Program-made: the position numbers and the translations under genes | Shown here: one piece after another, positions 39,477-49,253 of the stretch | Position numbering within the stretch: position 1 is the stretch's first letter | How the letters are laid out: every line of letters begins with the position of its first letter | Source of the DNA: Nocardiopsis trehalosi NBRC 14201 | Lineage (GTDB): Bacteria > Actinomycetota > Actinomycetes > Streptosporangiales > Streptosporangiaceae | Length of the DNA: 64,000 nt | Direction of reading: 5' to 3' | NCBI RefSeq assembly: GCF_001552555.1 | Contig: NZ_BCRK01000006.1 | Location: 1 to 64,000 of the forward strand | The notes under the pieces: generated by a model | Database searches by the model: none | What the model was told of the DNA's origin: nothing | What the model saw: the letters and a program-made list of their open reading frames with translations, nothing else

Positions 39477-40655
39477 GTGGACGAACCGCTTGTCGCGCGC
39501 ATGCGCCCCTTCGGCGAGACCATCTTCGCCGAGATGAGCCGCCTGGCCGCCGAGACCGGGGCGGTCAACCTCGGCCAGGGCTTCCCCGACACCGACGGCC
39601 CCCGTTCCCTGCTCGACGGGGCCGCGCGGCACATCCTCGGCGGCGTCAACCAGTACCCGCCCGGCCCCGGCCGCCCCGAGCTGCGCGCCGCCGTCGCCGC
39701 CGACCGCGAGCGCCGCCTCGGCACCGCCTACGACCCCGACACCGAGGTCTACGTCACCGTCGGCGCCACCGCCGGCATCGCCGCCGCCGTCCTGGCCCTC
39801 GTCGAACCCGGCGACGAGGTCGTGCTCTTCGAGCCCATGTACGACTCCTACGCCGCCGTGATCGCCCTGGCCGGCGGCGTCCGCCGCCCCGTGACCCTGC
39901 GCCCCGACCCCGGCGACGGCGGCCGGTTCACCTTCGACCCCGCGGAGCTGCGCGCCGCCATCGGCCCGCGCACCCGCATGGTGCTGCTCAACAGCCCGCA
40001 CAACCCCACCGGCACCGTGTTCACCCGCGCCGAACTCGCCGAGGTCGCCGACCTGTGCCGCGAGCACGACCTGGTGGCCGTCACCGACGAGGTCTACGAG
40101 CACCTCACCTTCGACGGCGCCGAGCACGTGCCGCTCGCCTCGCTGCCCGGCATGCGCGAGCGCACGCTGGCGGTGTCCTCGGTCGGCAAGACGTTCTCGG
40201 TCACCGCGTGGAAGACCGGCTGGGTGGTCGGCCCCGAACCGCTGGTGCGCGCCGTGCGCACGGTCAACCAGTTCCTCACCTTCACCGCCAACGGGGCGCT
40301 CCAGCTCGCCGTCGCCGACGCCCTGCGCGACGAGACCGCGTGGGTGGCCGCCCAGCGCGACGCCCTGCGCGCCAAGCGCGACCGGCTCGCGGCCGGCCTG
40401 AGCGCCGCCGGGTTCCGGGTGCTGCGCCCCCAGGGCACCTACTTCGTCATGACCGACATCCGGCCGCTCGGCCACACCGACGGCATCGCCTTCACCCGCG
40501 CCCTGCCCGGCCGGGCGGGGGTGGCCGCCGTCCCGGCCCAGGTGCTCTACGACGACACCGAGGCGGGCCGCCACCTCGTCCGCTTCGCCTTCTGCAAGCG
40601 CGACGAGGTGCTCGACGAGGCCGTCGACCGCCTCGTCCGCGCCTTCGCCGGCTGA
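39477..40655 (+). CDS. PLP-dependent class I/II aminotransferase
   Basis: 392 residues of the fold-type I aminotransferase family. NLGQGFPDTDGP at the N-terminus, LNSPHNPTGTVF with the Asn/Pro substrate segment, VTDEVYEHL with the pyridine-ring Asp, and SSVGKTFSVTAWKTGW with the Schiff-base Lys. It resembles the kynurenine/methionine aminotransferase and DapC group; the exact substrate is open. TATGCT (39465-39470) lies 6 nt before the GTG, so it is probably leaderless. Confidence 0.9.
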   Translation: MDEPLVARMRPFGETIFAEMSRLAAETGAVNLGQGFPDTDGPRSLLDGAARHILGGVNQYPPGPGRPELRAAVAADRERRLGTAYDPDTEVYVTVGATAGIAAAVLALVEPGDEVVLFEPMYDSYAAVIALAGGVRRPVTLRPDPGDGGRFTFDPAELRAAIGPRTRMVLLNSPHNPTGTVFTRAELAEVADLCREHDLVAVTDEVYEHLTFDGAEHVPLASLPGMRERTLAVSSVGKTFSVTAWKTGWVVGPEPLVRAVRTVNQFLTFTANGALQLAVADALRDETAWVAAQRDALRAKRDRLAAGLSAAGFRVLRPQGTYFVMTDIRPLGHTDGIAFTRALPGRAGVAAVPAQVLYDDTEAGRHLVRFAFCKRDEVLDEAVDRLVRAFAG

Positions 40656-40761
40656 ACCCGGCGGAACCCCCGGGCGGCCCGCGGCGTCCGCAGAGGGGCG
40701 GCCCCCCACCTCGCCGCCCCGCCGGGCCGCGACCGGCCGCCACCGATTGGAGTGTCCCCAC

Positions 40762-42063
40762 GTGATCACGCGCGAGCAGGCAGCGGCCATCGCGGACGCC
40801 TGGCTCAACGGCACCGCACCCGGCCCGCAGCGCCGCGAACCCCGGCTGGACGAGTTCGACCTCGGCTGGATCGTGTCGCCGCCCGCGCCGCCGACCCGCT
40901 ACGACCCGGCCACCGGCCACCCGCTGCCGGCCGAGCCCGGCGGGTCGCGCGGGGTCGTCGACCGCCGCACCGGTGAGGTCAGCGTCTGGCCCATGCTCTC
41001 CCTGGAGCAGGTGGCGCAGATGTACCGCGACCGCCACGGCCCCGCCGGGCCGCCCGCCCCCGAGCCGCCCGCGGTCGGCTCCGGCAACATGGTCGTGTTC
41101 ACCTACCGCGACGCGTCGGGCGCCGAGACCTACGCCAACGGGCTGTCCGGCCCCGGCACCCCGCCGCCCGAGTTCCGCATCTGGCAGGACCTGCGCGCCA
41201 AGGGCGTGCGCGCCGACGACGTGGTGGCGGTCCACTCCGACCTCGCCCCCGCCGACCTGCCCGGCGCCTACCGCGCCAAGTTCCTCCGCGAGACGTTCCG
41301 CAACGCCGCCCTCTCCTACTCCCACGACTACGGCCTCACCCGCGACTCCCGCGCCGCCGGCACCGCGGCGCTGGCCGAGCAGGCCGACACGATGCGGCGC
41401 CTCACCGGCGGCGAGCCCCGCCCGCACGCCCGGCCCGTGCCGCCCGCCCCGCCCGCCCCCGCCGCGCCCGTCTCCGACGCCGAACTCGGCACCCTGCTCG
41501 ACGCGGCGTTCCCCGACGTGCGCCGGCACGACCCCGCGCACCTGGCCGCCACGCCGCTGCCCGAGGCCGCCCGCGCCACCCTGGCCACCGCCGGGCTCCC
41601 CGCGGTGGTCCCCTTCTTCTTCGCCGCCGACACCCCCGCCAACCCGCCGATCGGCGGGCTGCTCACCGACGCGGCGGCCCACCTGCGCGCCCGCGGCACC
41701 GAGGCCCCCGGGCCGGCGCTCGACGTGCTCGCCCACCACGTGCGCATCGGCAGCGACGGCGGTGCCGCGGTCACCGTGCAGTGCGTCGGCGCCGAGGACG
41801 GCACCGGGCTCGGCCAGGTCTGGTCGATCGACGTGCGCACCGGCATCGGCCGGTTCGTCAACCGGTCCGTCGCCGGGTTCGGCCGCTGCCTGGCCGGCCT
41901 CGCCGCCACCCTGCCGCGGCTGCGCGACACCGACCCCCACACGGCCGGCGGCCTGGTCGCCGGGTTCCAGGACCACCTCGCCGCCGTCGACCCGGCGGCA
42001 CTCGGCGACCCCGAGAACTGGTGGTCCGTCGTCGTCGAGCAGATGTGGGACGGCCTGCTCTAG
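40762..42063 (+). CDS. YrhB / deaminase-like / SUKH-4 immunity-type protein
   Basis: 433 residues in three parts. An N-terminal YrhB-like domain (ITREQAAAIADAWLNG...FDLGWIV...RRTGEVSVWPMLS). A middle domain resembling the nucleotide-deaminase-like modules of actinobacterial polymorphic-toxin loci, in which the usual Cys pair appears replaced (LAPADLPGAYRAKF). A C-terminal SUKH-4 domain (LPEAARATLATAGLPAVVPFFFA... to GIGRFVNRSVAGFGRCLAGL). Such proteins are seen as immunity or accessory parts of toxin systems; no toxin gene is adjacent. GTG at 40762 is supported by GGAGTG 7 nt upstream. Confidence 0.65.
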   Translation: MITREQAAAIADAWLNGTAPGPQRREPRLDEFDLGWIVSPPAPPTRYDPATGHPLPAEPGGSRGVVDRRTGEVSVWPMLSLEQVAQMYRDRHGPAGPPAPEPPAVGSGNMVVFTYRDASGAETYANGLSGPGTPPPEFRIWQDLRAKGVRADDVVAVHSDLAPADLPGAYRAKFLRETFRNAALSYSHDYGLTRDSRAAGTAALAEQADTMRRLTGGEPRPHARPVPPAPPAPAAPVSDAELGTLLDAAFPDVRRHDPAHLAATPLPEAARATLATAGLPAVVPFFFAADTPANPPIGGLLTDAAAHLRARGTEAPGPALDVLAHHVRIGSDGGAAVTVQCVGAEDGTGLGQVWSIDVRTGIGRFVNRSVAGFGRCLAGLAATLPRLRDTDPHTAGGLVAGFQDHLAAVDPAALGDPENWWSVVVEQMWDGLL

Positions 42064-42765
<702 letters not shown>

Positions 42766-42907
42766 ACCGCGGGCGCCGCCGGCGGACCCGGGACCGCGTC
42801 CGGATTCCCGCGCGGATCGGTACGCGCGACGGCCCTTGAGGACATAGGCTCGGTGAGCGCAGGACGACAACAGTGGGAATCACGGCCAGCAAGGGGTGCA
42901 AGAACCG

Positions 42908-44227
42908 GTGACGACCAACGGCGCGGCGGGGCACGTCGAACAGTTCACGCTCGACAACGGACTCCGCCTGGTGACCGCTCCGGCCGCCACCGGCCAGGTG
43001 GCCGCCGTCAACCTGTGGTACGGGGTCGGCTCGCGGCACGAGGTCCCCGGCCGCACCGGCTTCGCCCACCTCTTCGAGCACCTGATGTTCCAGGGCAGCG
43101 GCACCGTCCGCAAGGGCGAGCACTTCGACGCGGTCGAGCGGCTGGGCGGCGACATCAACGCCTCCACCTCCACCGACCGCACCAACTACTTCGAGACCGT
43201 CCCGGAGCACGCGCTCGACCTCGCCCTGTGGCTGGAGGCCGACCGCCTGGCGACGCTGCGCGAGGGCATGACCCAGGAGGTCCTCGACAACCAGCGCGAC
43301 GTCGTCAAGAACGAGCGCCGCCAGCGCTACGACAACGTGCCCTACGGCACCGCCCTGGAGCGCATCCTGCGCCTCGGCTACCCCGAGGGCCACCCGTACC
43401 ACCACCCGACCATCGGGTCCATGGCCGACCTCGACGCCGCCGACCTCGACTACGTGCTCTCCTTCCACGAGCGGCACTACGGCCCCGACAACCTGGTCCT
43501 CACCGTGGTCAGCGGCCTCGACCCGCAGGACGTCCGCGCCCGGGTCGAGCGCTACTTCGGCGCCATCCCGGCCCGGCCCACCGCCGCCGAGGCCCCCGAC
43601 GCCACCCTCGACGGCCCCATCGGCGGCCCCGTCCGCGACACCGTGGTCGAGAACGTCCCCGCCCCGGCCGTGTTCCTCGGCTACCGGGTGCCCGCCTACG
43701 GCGAGCGCGACTTCGACGTGCTGCACCTCGCCTCGGCCGTCCTCGGCCAGGGCCAGGGCAGCCGGCTCTACCGCCGCCTGGTCGTCGAGCGCGGCCTGGC
43801 CGCCGACGACGGCGGCGCGGCCGCCGACCTGCTGCCGTTCCGCTACACCCCCAGCCTGATGCTCGTGAACATGATCGCCCGCGAGGGCGTCAGCGGCGAC
43901 GACCTCGAAGCCGCCATGGTCGAGGAGATCTCCGCGCTCGCCGAGGGCGTCACCGACGAGGAGCTGGAGCGCGCCCGCGCCGTCCTGGAGCGCGACCACC
44001 TCCAGTCGCTGTCGCACCCCAGCGGGCTCGCCGACACCATCGGCAGCTGCACCCAGCTCTTCGGCGACCCCGAACTCGCCTACACCTGGCCGCAGCGGTG
44101 GGCCGGCATCACCACCGACGACGTCGTGGCCGGGGCCAAGCGGCTCCTCACCCCGGAGAACCTGCTGATCGTCCGCTTCGACCCCGAGGCGTCCGGCGCC
44201 TCCGACGGCGCGGCCGCGGCCTCCTGA
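42908..44227 (+). CDS. M16 family zinc metallopeptidase (active subunit)
   Basis: 439 residues. The inverted zinc motif HxxEH is present as HLFEHLMF (about 55-62), with the downstream Glu supplied by the ~75-residue-later acidic segment. Paired with a second M16 gene that lacks the motif, it resembles mitochondrial-processing-peptidase-like heterodimers. The start is uncertain: GTG at 42908 has AAGGGG about 11 nt upstream; an in-frame GTG at 42896 overlaps that site. A TAGGCT -10 box lies at 42845-42850. Confidence 0.88.
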   Translation: MTTNGAAGHVEQFTLDNGLRLVTAPAATGQVAAVNLWYGVGSRHEVPGRTGFAHLFEHLMFQGSGTVRKGEHFDAVERLGGDINASTSTDRTNYFETVPEHALDLALWLEADRLATLREGMTQEVLDNQRDVVKNERRQRYDNVPYGTALERILRLGYPEGHPYHHPTIGSMADLDAADLDYVLSFHERHYGPDNLVLTVVSGLDPQDVRARVERYFGAIPARPTAAEAPDATLDGPIGGPVRDTVVENVPAPAVFLGYRVPAYGERDFDVLHLASAVLGQGQGSRLYRRLVVERGLAADDGGAAADLLPFRYTPSLMLVNMIAREGVSGDDLEAAMVEEISALAEGVTDEELERARAVLERDHLQSLSHPSGLADTIGSCTQLFGDPELAYTWPQRWAGITTDDVVAGAKRLLTPENLLIVRFDPEASGASDGAAAAS

Positions 44228-44286
44228 CGCCGCCCGCCCCGTTCCCGGCCAAGCGAACCCACGTCGAAGAAAGAGTCGCCTCCGAC

Positions 44287-45633
44287 ATGCTCCAGACCCG
44301 CCCCGAACTCGGCGCCCCGCAGCCCTACCACTTCCCCGAGCCCACCCGCCTGCGCGTGGGCGGCGGGACCGTGGTCGCCATCGACGTCCCCGGCCAGCAG
44401 TACGCCGCGGTCCGCCTGGTGCAGCCCTCGGGCGGCATCACCGAGCCGCTCGACCGCATGGGCGTCGCGGCCCTCACGAGCGAGGCGCTGGAGGACGGCG
44501 TCGGCGGCGACAGCTCGCTCGCCCCGGCGCTGGAGCGCCACGGCGCCGAATGGGTCTCGCGGGTCACCTGGGACAGCTTCGTCACCGGCGTCGACGCGCC
44601 GGTCAACCGCATCACCGACGCCACCAAGCTGTTCGCCGAGGCCGTGCGCACCCCGGCGCTGCGCCCCGAGGACGTCGAGCGCCGCCGCGACCAGCTCCTG
44701 GAGCGGTTCTGGCTGGAGGCGTCCATGGCCTCCACGCTGGCCACCCGCGCCATCGGCGGACAGCTCTTCAAGGGCCGCTACGCCACCCCCCTCAGCGGCG
44801 GGCCGGTGCGGCTGCGCGACGTCACGCCCGAGACCGTGGCCGACTTCCACGCCCACGCCGTGGCCGCCGTCGCCGGCACCCTGGTCGTCGTGGGCGACCT
44901 CTCCGGCGTCGACCTGGAGGAGCTGGGGCGCACCGTGTTCGCGGGCGCCGCCACCGTGCCCGCCCCGGTGCCCTCCGCGCCGGAGTCCGCGCCGGGCGAC
45001 CTCCCGCGCATCGTGGTCCTCGACCGGCCCGGGTCGGTGCAGTCCGCGCTCATCCTGGCGCACCGGGCGCCGTCGCGGTCCGAGATCGACCTGCCCCGCG
45101 CCGACGGCATGAGCGACGTGCTGGGCGGCATGTTCACCTCGCGCCTCAACATGGAGCTGCGCGAGCGCCTGGGCTACACCTACGGGGTGGGCTGCCGGTT
45201 CGACCTGCGCCGCGACAGCGGGGTGTTCCTCGTCAGCACCCAGGTCGAGGCCCCCACCACCGCGCACTCGATCACCGCCACCCTCGGCGAGATCGAGAAG
45301 CTGCAGGCCGACGGCGTCACCGAGGCCGAGCTGTCCGCGGTGCGCGAGTCCAACACCGTGGGGCTGCCCGTCACCTACTCGACCTCGCGCAGCCTGGCCG
45401 GCGCGCTGGTCGAGATGGTCGTGCACGACCTGCCCGAGGACCACGTCGACCGGCTGCGCGCCGGCTTCGAGCGCGTGACCGCCGACGACCTCGCCGCCGC
45501 CGCCCGCGAGTACCTCACCCCGCGCGAGGCCGTGGTGATCGTCGCGGGCGACGCCGAGCAGCTGGTGCCGTCGCTGACCGAGGTCGGCCACGGCCCGGTC
45601 GTCGTGCGCGACCCGGAAACCCTCTGGACCTGA
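44287..45633 (+). CDS. M16 family peptidase, zinc motif missing (partner subunit)
   Basis: 448 residues with M16 fold features (LTSEALEDG at the position of the zinc helix, and SRLNMELRERLGYTYGV, the substrate-binding Arg/Tyr segment of active-partner subunits). The HxxEH motif is absent, so this is the non-catalytic partner of the preceding peptidase, a common two-gene arrangement. ATG at 44287; ribosome site GAAGAAAGAG is distant. The stop is followed by 222 bp of AT-richer DNA leading to a kinase gene. Confidence 0.87.
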   Translation: MLQTRPELGAPQPYHFPEPTRLRVGGGTVVAIDVPGQQYAAVRLVQPSGGITEPLDRMGVAALTSEALEDGVGGDSSLAPALERHGAEWVSRVTWDSFVTGVDAPVNRITDATKLFAEAVRTPALRPEDVERRRDQLLERFWLEASMASTLATRAIGGQLFKGRYATPLSGGPVRLRDVTPETVADFHAHAVAAVAGTLVVVGDLSGVDLEELGRTVFAGAATVPAPVPSAPESAPGDLPRIVVLDRPGSVQSALILAHRAPSRSEIDLPRADGMSDVLGGMFTSRLNMELRERLGYTYGVGCRFDLRRDSGVFLVSTQVEAPTTAHSITATLGEIEKLQADGVTEAELSAVRESNTVGLPVTYSTSRSLAGALVEMVVHDLPEDHVDRLRAGFERVTADDLAAAAREYLTPREAVVIVAGDAEQLVPSLTEVGHGPVVVRDPETLWT

Positions 45634-45855
45634 AAACTCTCCGGACCTGAGCGGTTTCCCCGCCGCCGCGGCAGGTAAAGAGAGGAAAAGGAGAGGGAGA
45701 TCACTGCATTGGCGGTGGTTCGGTCGGACATAACAAAACCAGACCCATATACCGCTGATCCCGCAACGACCAGCTCGGATGTTGTTCTTGGCTGATATAA
45801 CGAGGGTCCGTACAGCTTCGCCGCGAACGCGACCGCAAGAGCCCGCAGGAGGCCG

Positions 45856-45885
45856 ATGTGGCCCCAGATCAGACTCGCTGATTGA
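45856..45885 (+). CDS. 9-codon leader ORF coupled to the kinase gene
   Basis: AGGAGG (45847-45852) then ATG at 45856 opens MWPQIRLAD, whose TGA (45883-45885) overlaps the kinase TTG start (45882) in TTGA. The kinase start has no ribosome site of its own, so re-initiation after this mini-ORF is plausible. Upstream bases 45634-45846 are AT-rich with no gene. Confidence 0.4.
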   Translation: MWPQIRLAD

Positions 45886-47183
45886 CCGTGTCCTCCACTG
45901 ATAACCCCGAAGCGCAGCGGCCCGCGACGCCGCCCGACTCCGCACGCCCGGCCACCCTTGAGGCCGGGCCCGAGGAGCGTGTGCTGAAGGGCCGCTACCG
46001 GCTCGTCGACGAGATCGCGCGCGGTGGCGTGGGCACCGTGTGGCGCGCCGCCGACCTCGTCCTCGACCGCGAGGTCGCGGTCAAGGAGCTGCGGCTGCCC
46101 ACCGACCTCAGCACCGCCGAGCGCGACTCCCTGCTCCAGCGCACCACGCGCGAGGCCCGGGTCGCCGCCCGGCTGGCGCACCCGGGCGTGGTCACCGTGC
46201 TCGACGTCGTCGACGAGGACGACCGCCCGTGGATCGTCATGGAGCTGGTGGTCGCGCGCACGCTCGCCGAGATCACCGACATGGCGGGGCCGCTGCCCTA
46301 CCAGCGCGTCGCCGAGATCGGCCTGCAGCTCATCGCCGCCCTTAAGGCCGCGCACGACGAGGGCATCGTCCACCGCGACGTCAAGCCCGACAACGTGATG
46401 ATCAGCGAGGGCGGGCGGGTGGTGCTCACCGACTTCGGGCTGGCCGCCTGGACCGGCGAGTCCGCGCTGACCACGTCGGGCCGCATCATCGGGTCCCCGT
46501 CCTACATCCCGCCGGAGCGGGCCAAGGCCGGCCCGGTCGGCCCCGAGTCCGACCTGTGGTCGCTCGGCGCCACCCTGTACGCCGCGGTCGAGGGCCACCC
46601 GCCCTACGACCGCAAGGGCTACATCCGCATCCTGAAGGGCGTGGAGCTGGAGGAGCCCCCGGTCGCCGAGAACGCGGGGCCGCTCGCGCCGGTGCTCGCC
46701 GGGCTGCTGCACGTCAAGCCCGAGGACCGGCTCACCGCCGACAACGCGGCCAAGATGCTGCGGATCGCGGCGCTGGCGCCGTGGGCGCCCGAGACCAGCC
46801 CCGAGACCGCGGCCCGCAGCGCCGCCACCGGCGCGCACGCGGCGGTGCCGCCGCCCGCCAACGGCGAGACCGGCCTCGACACCGCCCGCGAGCACTTCCG
46901 GCAGGGCGCGCACGTGCTGCGCAACTCGCTCCAGGAGTCGGTGTCGGACCTGCAGGAGTCGGTGTCGGAGTCCATGACGCACCTGCAGGAGAAGCTGCAG
47001 AAGCACCGCCCCGACTCCGTCAGCACGCTGCTCACCTCGATCCGCGAGTCCACCGACACCCTCGGGCTGACCAGCTCGGGGCGCCACCGGGTGCGCAGCC
47101 CGATCACGGTCATCGTCGCCGTCGTGCTGGGCGTGCTGGCGCTGCTGGGGGTCGTGGTGTGGGCGCTGGTGTTCCGGGGCTGA
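45882..47183 (+). CDS. Membrane-anchored Ser/Thr protein kinase
   Basis: 433 residues. Hanks-type kinase domain: Lys in VAVKELRL (about 66), HRDVKPDN (about 163-170), DFGLAAW (about 183), with GRIIGSPSYIPPE as the activation-segment end. A helical region with heptad-like repeats (LQESVSDLQESVSESMTHLQEKLQKH) follows, then one transmembrane helix (about 408-430) with only two residues outside: no extracellular sensor domain. Start TTG 45882 or GTG 45888. Confidence 0.9.
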   Translation: MTVSSTDNPEAQRPATPPDSARPATLEAGPEERVLKGRYRLVDEIARGGVGTVWRAADLVLDREVAVKELRLPTDLSTAERDSLLQRTTREARVAARLAHPGVVTVLDVVDEDDRPWIVMELVVARTLAEITDMAGPLPYQRVAEIGLQLIAALKAAHDEGIVHRDVKPDNVMISEGGRVVLTDFGLAAWTGESALTTSGRIIGSPSYIPPERAKAGPVGPESDLWSLGATLYAAVEGHPPYDRKGYIRILKGVELEEPPVAENAGPLAPVLAGLLHVKPEDRLTADNAAKMLRIAALAPWAPETSPETAARSAATGAHAAVPPPANGETGLDTAREHFRQGAHVLRNSLQESVSDLQESVSESMTHLQEKLQKHRPDSVSTLLTSIRESTDTLGLTSSGRHRVRSPITVIVAVVLGVLALLGVVVWALVFRG

Positions 47184-47240
47184 CCCGCCCGCGTCCGTGA
47201 ACGCGAAGGCGCGGGACCGGGGTCCCGCGCCTCACCGGGG

Positions 47241-47313
47241 TAGGGCCGGCGGGATTCGAACCCGCACTGTACTGCCCCTAAAACAGTCGTCTCTACCGTT
47301 GGACTACGGCCCC
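47241..47313 (-). tRNA. tRNA with UAG anticodon, class I shape; isotype uncertain
   Basis: The 73 bases on the minus strand fold as a cloverleaf: acceptor GGGGCCG/CGGCCCT (first pair G-U), T arm GCGGG-TTCGAAT-CCCGC, anticodon stem ACTGT/GCAGT (one G-U), 5-nt variable loop ACAGT, discriminator A, no encoded CCA. Canonical numbering puts T-A-G at 34-36 with T33 and G37. UAG would read CUA/CUG leucine codons, yet bacterial tRNA-Leu normally has a long variable arm. The D stem has one C-A mismatch. It may be a divergent or pseudo-tRNA. Confidence 0.75.
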
Positions 47314-47414
47314 GGCGCGCCCCCGCGCCGGGCCGGGCGCGGCGGTGCCTGCGTCCGAGAATGGCAGTTCCGGCGGACGCACCGCAACTCGCCGCCGCCC
47401 CCGGCCGGCCGCTG

Positions 47415-47900
47415 TCAGGCGCCGAGTTCCCGCCGGAGGCGGCCGACGTGCCCGGTGGCCTTCACGTTGTAGAACGCCTTCTCGACCGTGCCGTCGGCGG
47501 CGATCGCGAACGTCGACCGGATGACCCCCTGGACCACCTTGCCGTAGTTCTTCTTCTCGCCGAACGCCCCGTAGGCGCGCAGGACCTCGCGGTCGGGGTC
47601 GCCGAGCAGCGGGAAGGTCAGCCCCTCCTGGTCGCGGAACTCCGCGAGCCGCTCGGGGGTGTCGGGCGAGACCCCGAGCACGGTGAACCCGGCGGCCTGG
47701 AACTGCCGCAGGTTGTCGCGGAAGTCGCACGCCTCGGTGGTGCAGCCGGGGGTCATGGCGGCCGGGTAGAAGTACAGGACGACGCGGCCGCCGCCGGACT
47801 TCAGCACCTCGCTCAGAGTGACGGGGGTGCCGTCGGCGTCGGGCAGGGTGAAGTCGGGGGCGGTGTCGCCGGGCTGCAGGCGGACGGTGGACGCGGTCAC
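47415..47900 (-). CDS. bcp: Thioredoxin-dependent peroxiredoxin (Bcp/PrxQ)
   Basis: 161 residues. The peroxidatic Cys lies in YPAAMTPGCTTEACDF, where the second Cys five residues on is the resolving Cys typical of PrxQ. Conserved Thr/Arg elements follow (LGVSPDTPERLAEF). It reduces hydroperoxides using thioredoxin. GTG at 47900 with GAGGAGA upstream. Near-neighbour to the tRNA gene but independent. Confidence 0.92.
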   Translation of the reverse strand: MTASTVRLQPGDTAPDFTLPDADGTPVTLSEVLKSGGGRVVLYFYPAAMTPGCTTEACDFRDNLRQFQAAGFTVLGVSPDTPERLAEFRDQEGLTFPLLGDPDREVLRAYGAFGEKKNYGKVVQGVIRSTFAIAADGTVEKAFYNVKATGHVGRLRRELGA

Positions 47901-48168
47901 GGATCTCCTCGGGGGACGGGGGCCGGCGGCCCCGCGCGGGTCGTGACCTCAGCCTATGCTCCGTCCCGCGGCGCGGTCGCCGGACGGCCGCCACCGCCCG
48001 GGGACGGCGGTCCCGCCGCCGCCGGGCGGGTGATCCCCTAAAGTGGGCAGGACCCGCACGGCCGGCGCGCCCCCGGCGCGGCACAGGGCCGTGCGGCCTG
48101 CCCCCGGCGCCCGGCCGCGCCCCCGCCGGGCCGCGGCACATCCGCATTCGCGCGTGGGAGTTCCAACG

Positions 48169-49236
48169 ATGCCCGGTTTCACCCTGGACGAGGTCCGCGA
48201 ACGCACCTGCAAGGGCCGCGACTCCTGGTGGACGGTGGCGGCGGTCGACCCGCTCGCCGTCCGGCTGGTGCGGTCACTGGCCAACCGCACCGCGGTCACC
48301 CCCAACCAGCTCACCGTCACCGCCCTGTTCCTCGGGCTGGGCGCGGCGGCCTGCTTCGCCATGGGCTCCCCGGCGTTCCTGGCGGCCGGGGCCGTCCTCT
48401 ACTACCTGTGCTTCCTGGTCGACTGCATGGACGGCAAGCTGGCGCGGCTGACCGGGCGCGAGAGCCTCTTCGGGTCGTGGATGGACTTCGTCTTCGACCG
48501 GTTCCGGGTGCTCGTCTGCGCGGTCGCGCTGATGGGCGGGCAGTACGTGCTCAGCGGCCGGGTGGTGTTCGTCTGGCTGGCGCTGGCGGTCGTGTTCGCC
48601 GACATGCTGCGCTACCTCAACGCCCTCCAGGTGTACAAGATGCGCCGGGAGATGCGCTCGCACCTGGCGGGGGCGCTGGAGCGGGCGCGCGCCACGCTGT
48701 CCATGCTGGAACCCGGCACGGAGCGCGGCCCCGGCACGCCCATGAGCGACACCGGCGAGCAGGCGGTGCTGCGGCACGGCATCTCGGTGCTGGAGCAGAT
48801 CCTGCGCCGGCAGACCGAGCGGGAGTCCCGCTACGAGCGCGACGCCGGCAAGCAGCCGGACGTGCGGCTGCCGAAGATCGACCTGCACCAGGAGTTCCGC
48901 AGCCGCTTCCCCTGGTACGAGCGGGTCTGGTCGGCCCTGCGCGCCCGCCGGGTCCGCACCCACCTGGTCAGCGGCATCGAGTTCCAGATCGCGGTCTTCG
49001 TGGCCGCGCCGCTGGCGGGGGCGGTGGCGCCCGCCGCGATCGTGGCGATTACCTGTGTTGTGGGCGTTTTGCTTCTCGCGTTCGAGATCGCGATCGTCTA
49101 TAAACTGTGGTTGTCCACGCGGGATTTCTTCCGGGTCGTGGACGGAATCGAAGGCGCGTTGGGTTTCACGCGCTCGTCTGATGGCGCGGCGGTGGCGCGG
49201 GAGCCCGCGGAGCCGTCTCAGGCGACCCTGCGCTAG
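48169..49236 (+). CDS. CDP-alcohol phosphatidyltransferase family protein
   Basis: 355 residues. The full signature D-x2-DG-x2-AR-x8-G-x3-D-x3-D is present from VDCMDGKLARLTG to GSWMDFVFDR (about 84-108). Helices on each side match the six-TM fold. An extra ~110-residue polar segment (about 165-270) with helical, charged content separates the last helices, so it is longer than PgsA/PssA. It probably makes a phospholipid head group or acts on a related polyol. ATG at 48169, TGGGAG upstream. Confidence 0.85.
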   Translation: MPGFTLDEVRERTCKGRDSWWTVAAVDPLAVRLVRSLANRTAVTPNQLTVTALFLGLGAAACFAMGSPAFLAAGAVLYYLCFLVDCMDGKLARLTGRESLFGSWMDFVFDRFRVLVCAVALMGGQYVLSGRVVFVWLALAVVFADMLRYLNALQVYKMRREMRSHLAGALERARATLSMLEPGTERGPGTPMSDTGEQAVLRHGISVLEQILRRQTERESRYERDAGKQPDVRLPKIDLHQEFRSRFPWYERVWSALRARRVRTHLVSGIEFQIAVFVAAPLAGAVAPAAIVAITCVVGVLLLAFEIAIVYKLWLSTRDFFRVVDGIEGALGFTRSSDGAAVAREPAEPSQATLR

Positions 49237-49253
49237 CGGAAGGAATCGGCGGT

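Noticed and set aside
47241-47313. tRNA as a phage or island attachment site
   Set aside because: No integrase or 3'-end duplicate of the tRNA was seen in the window; flanking genes are core-like.
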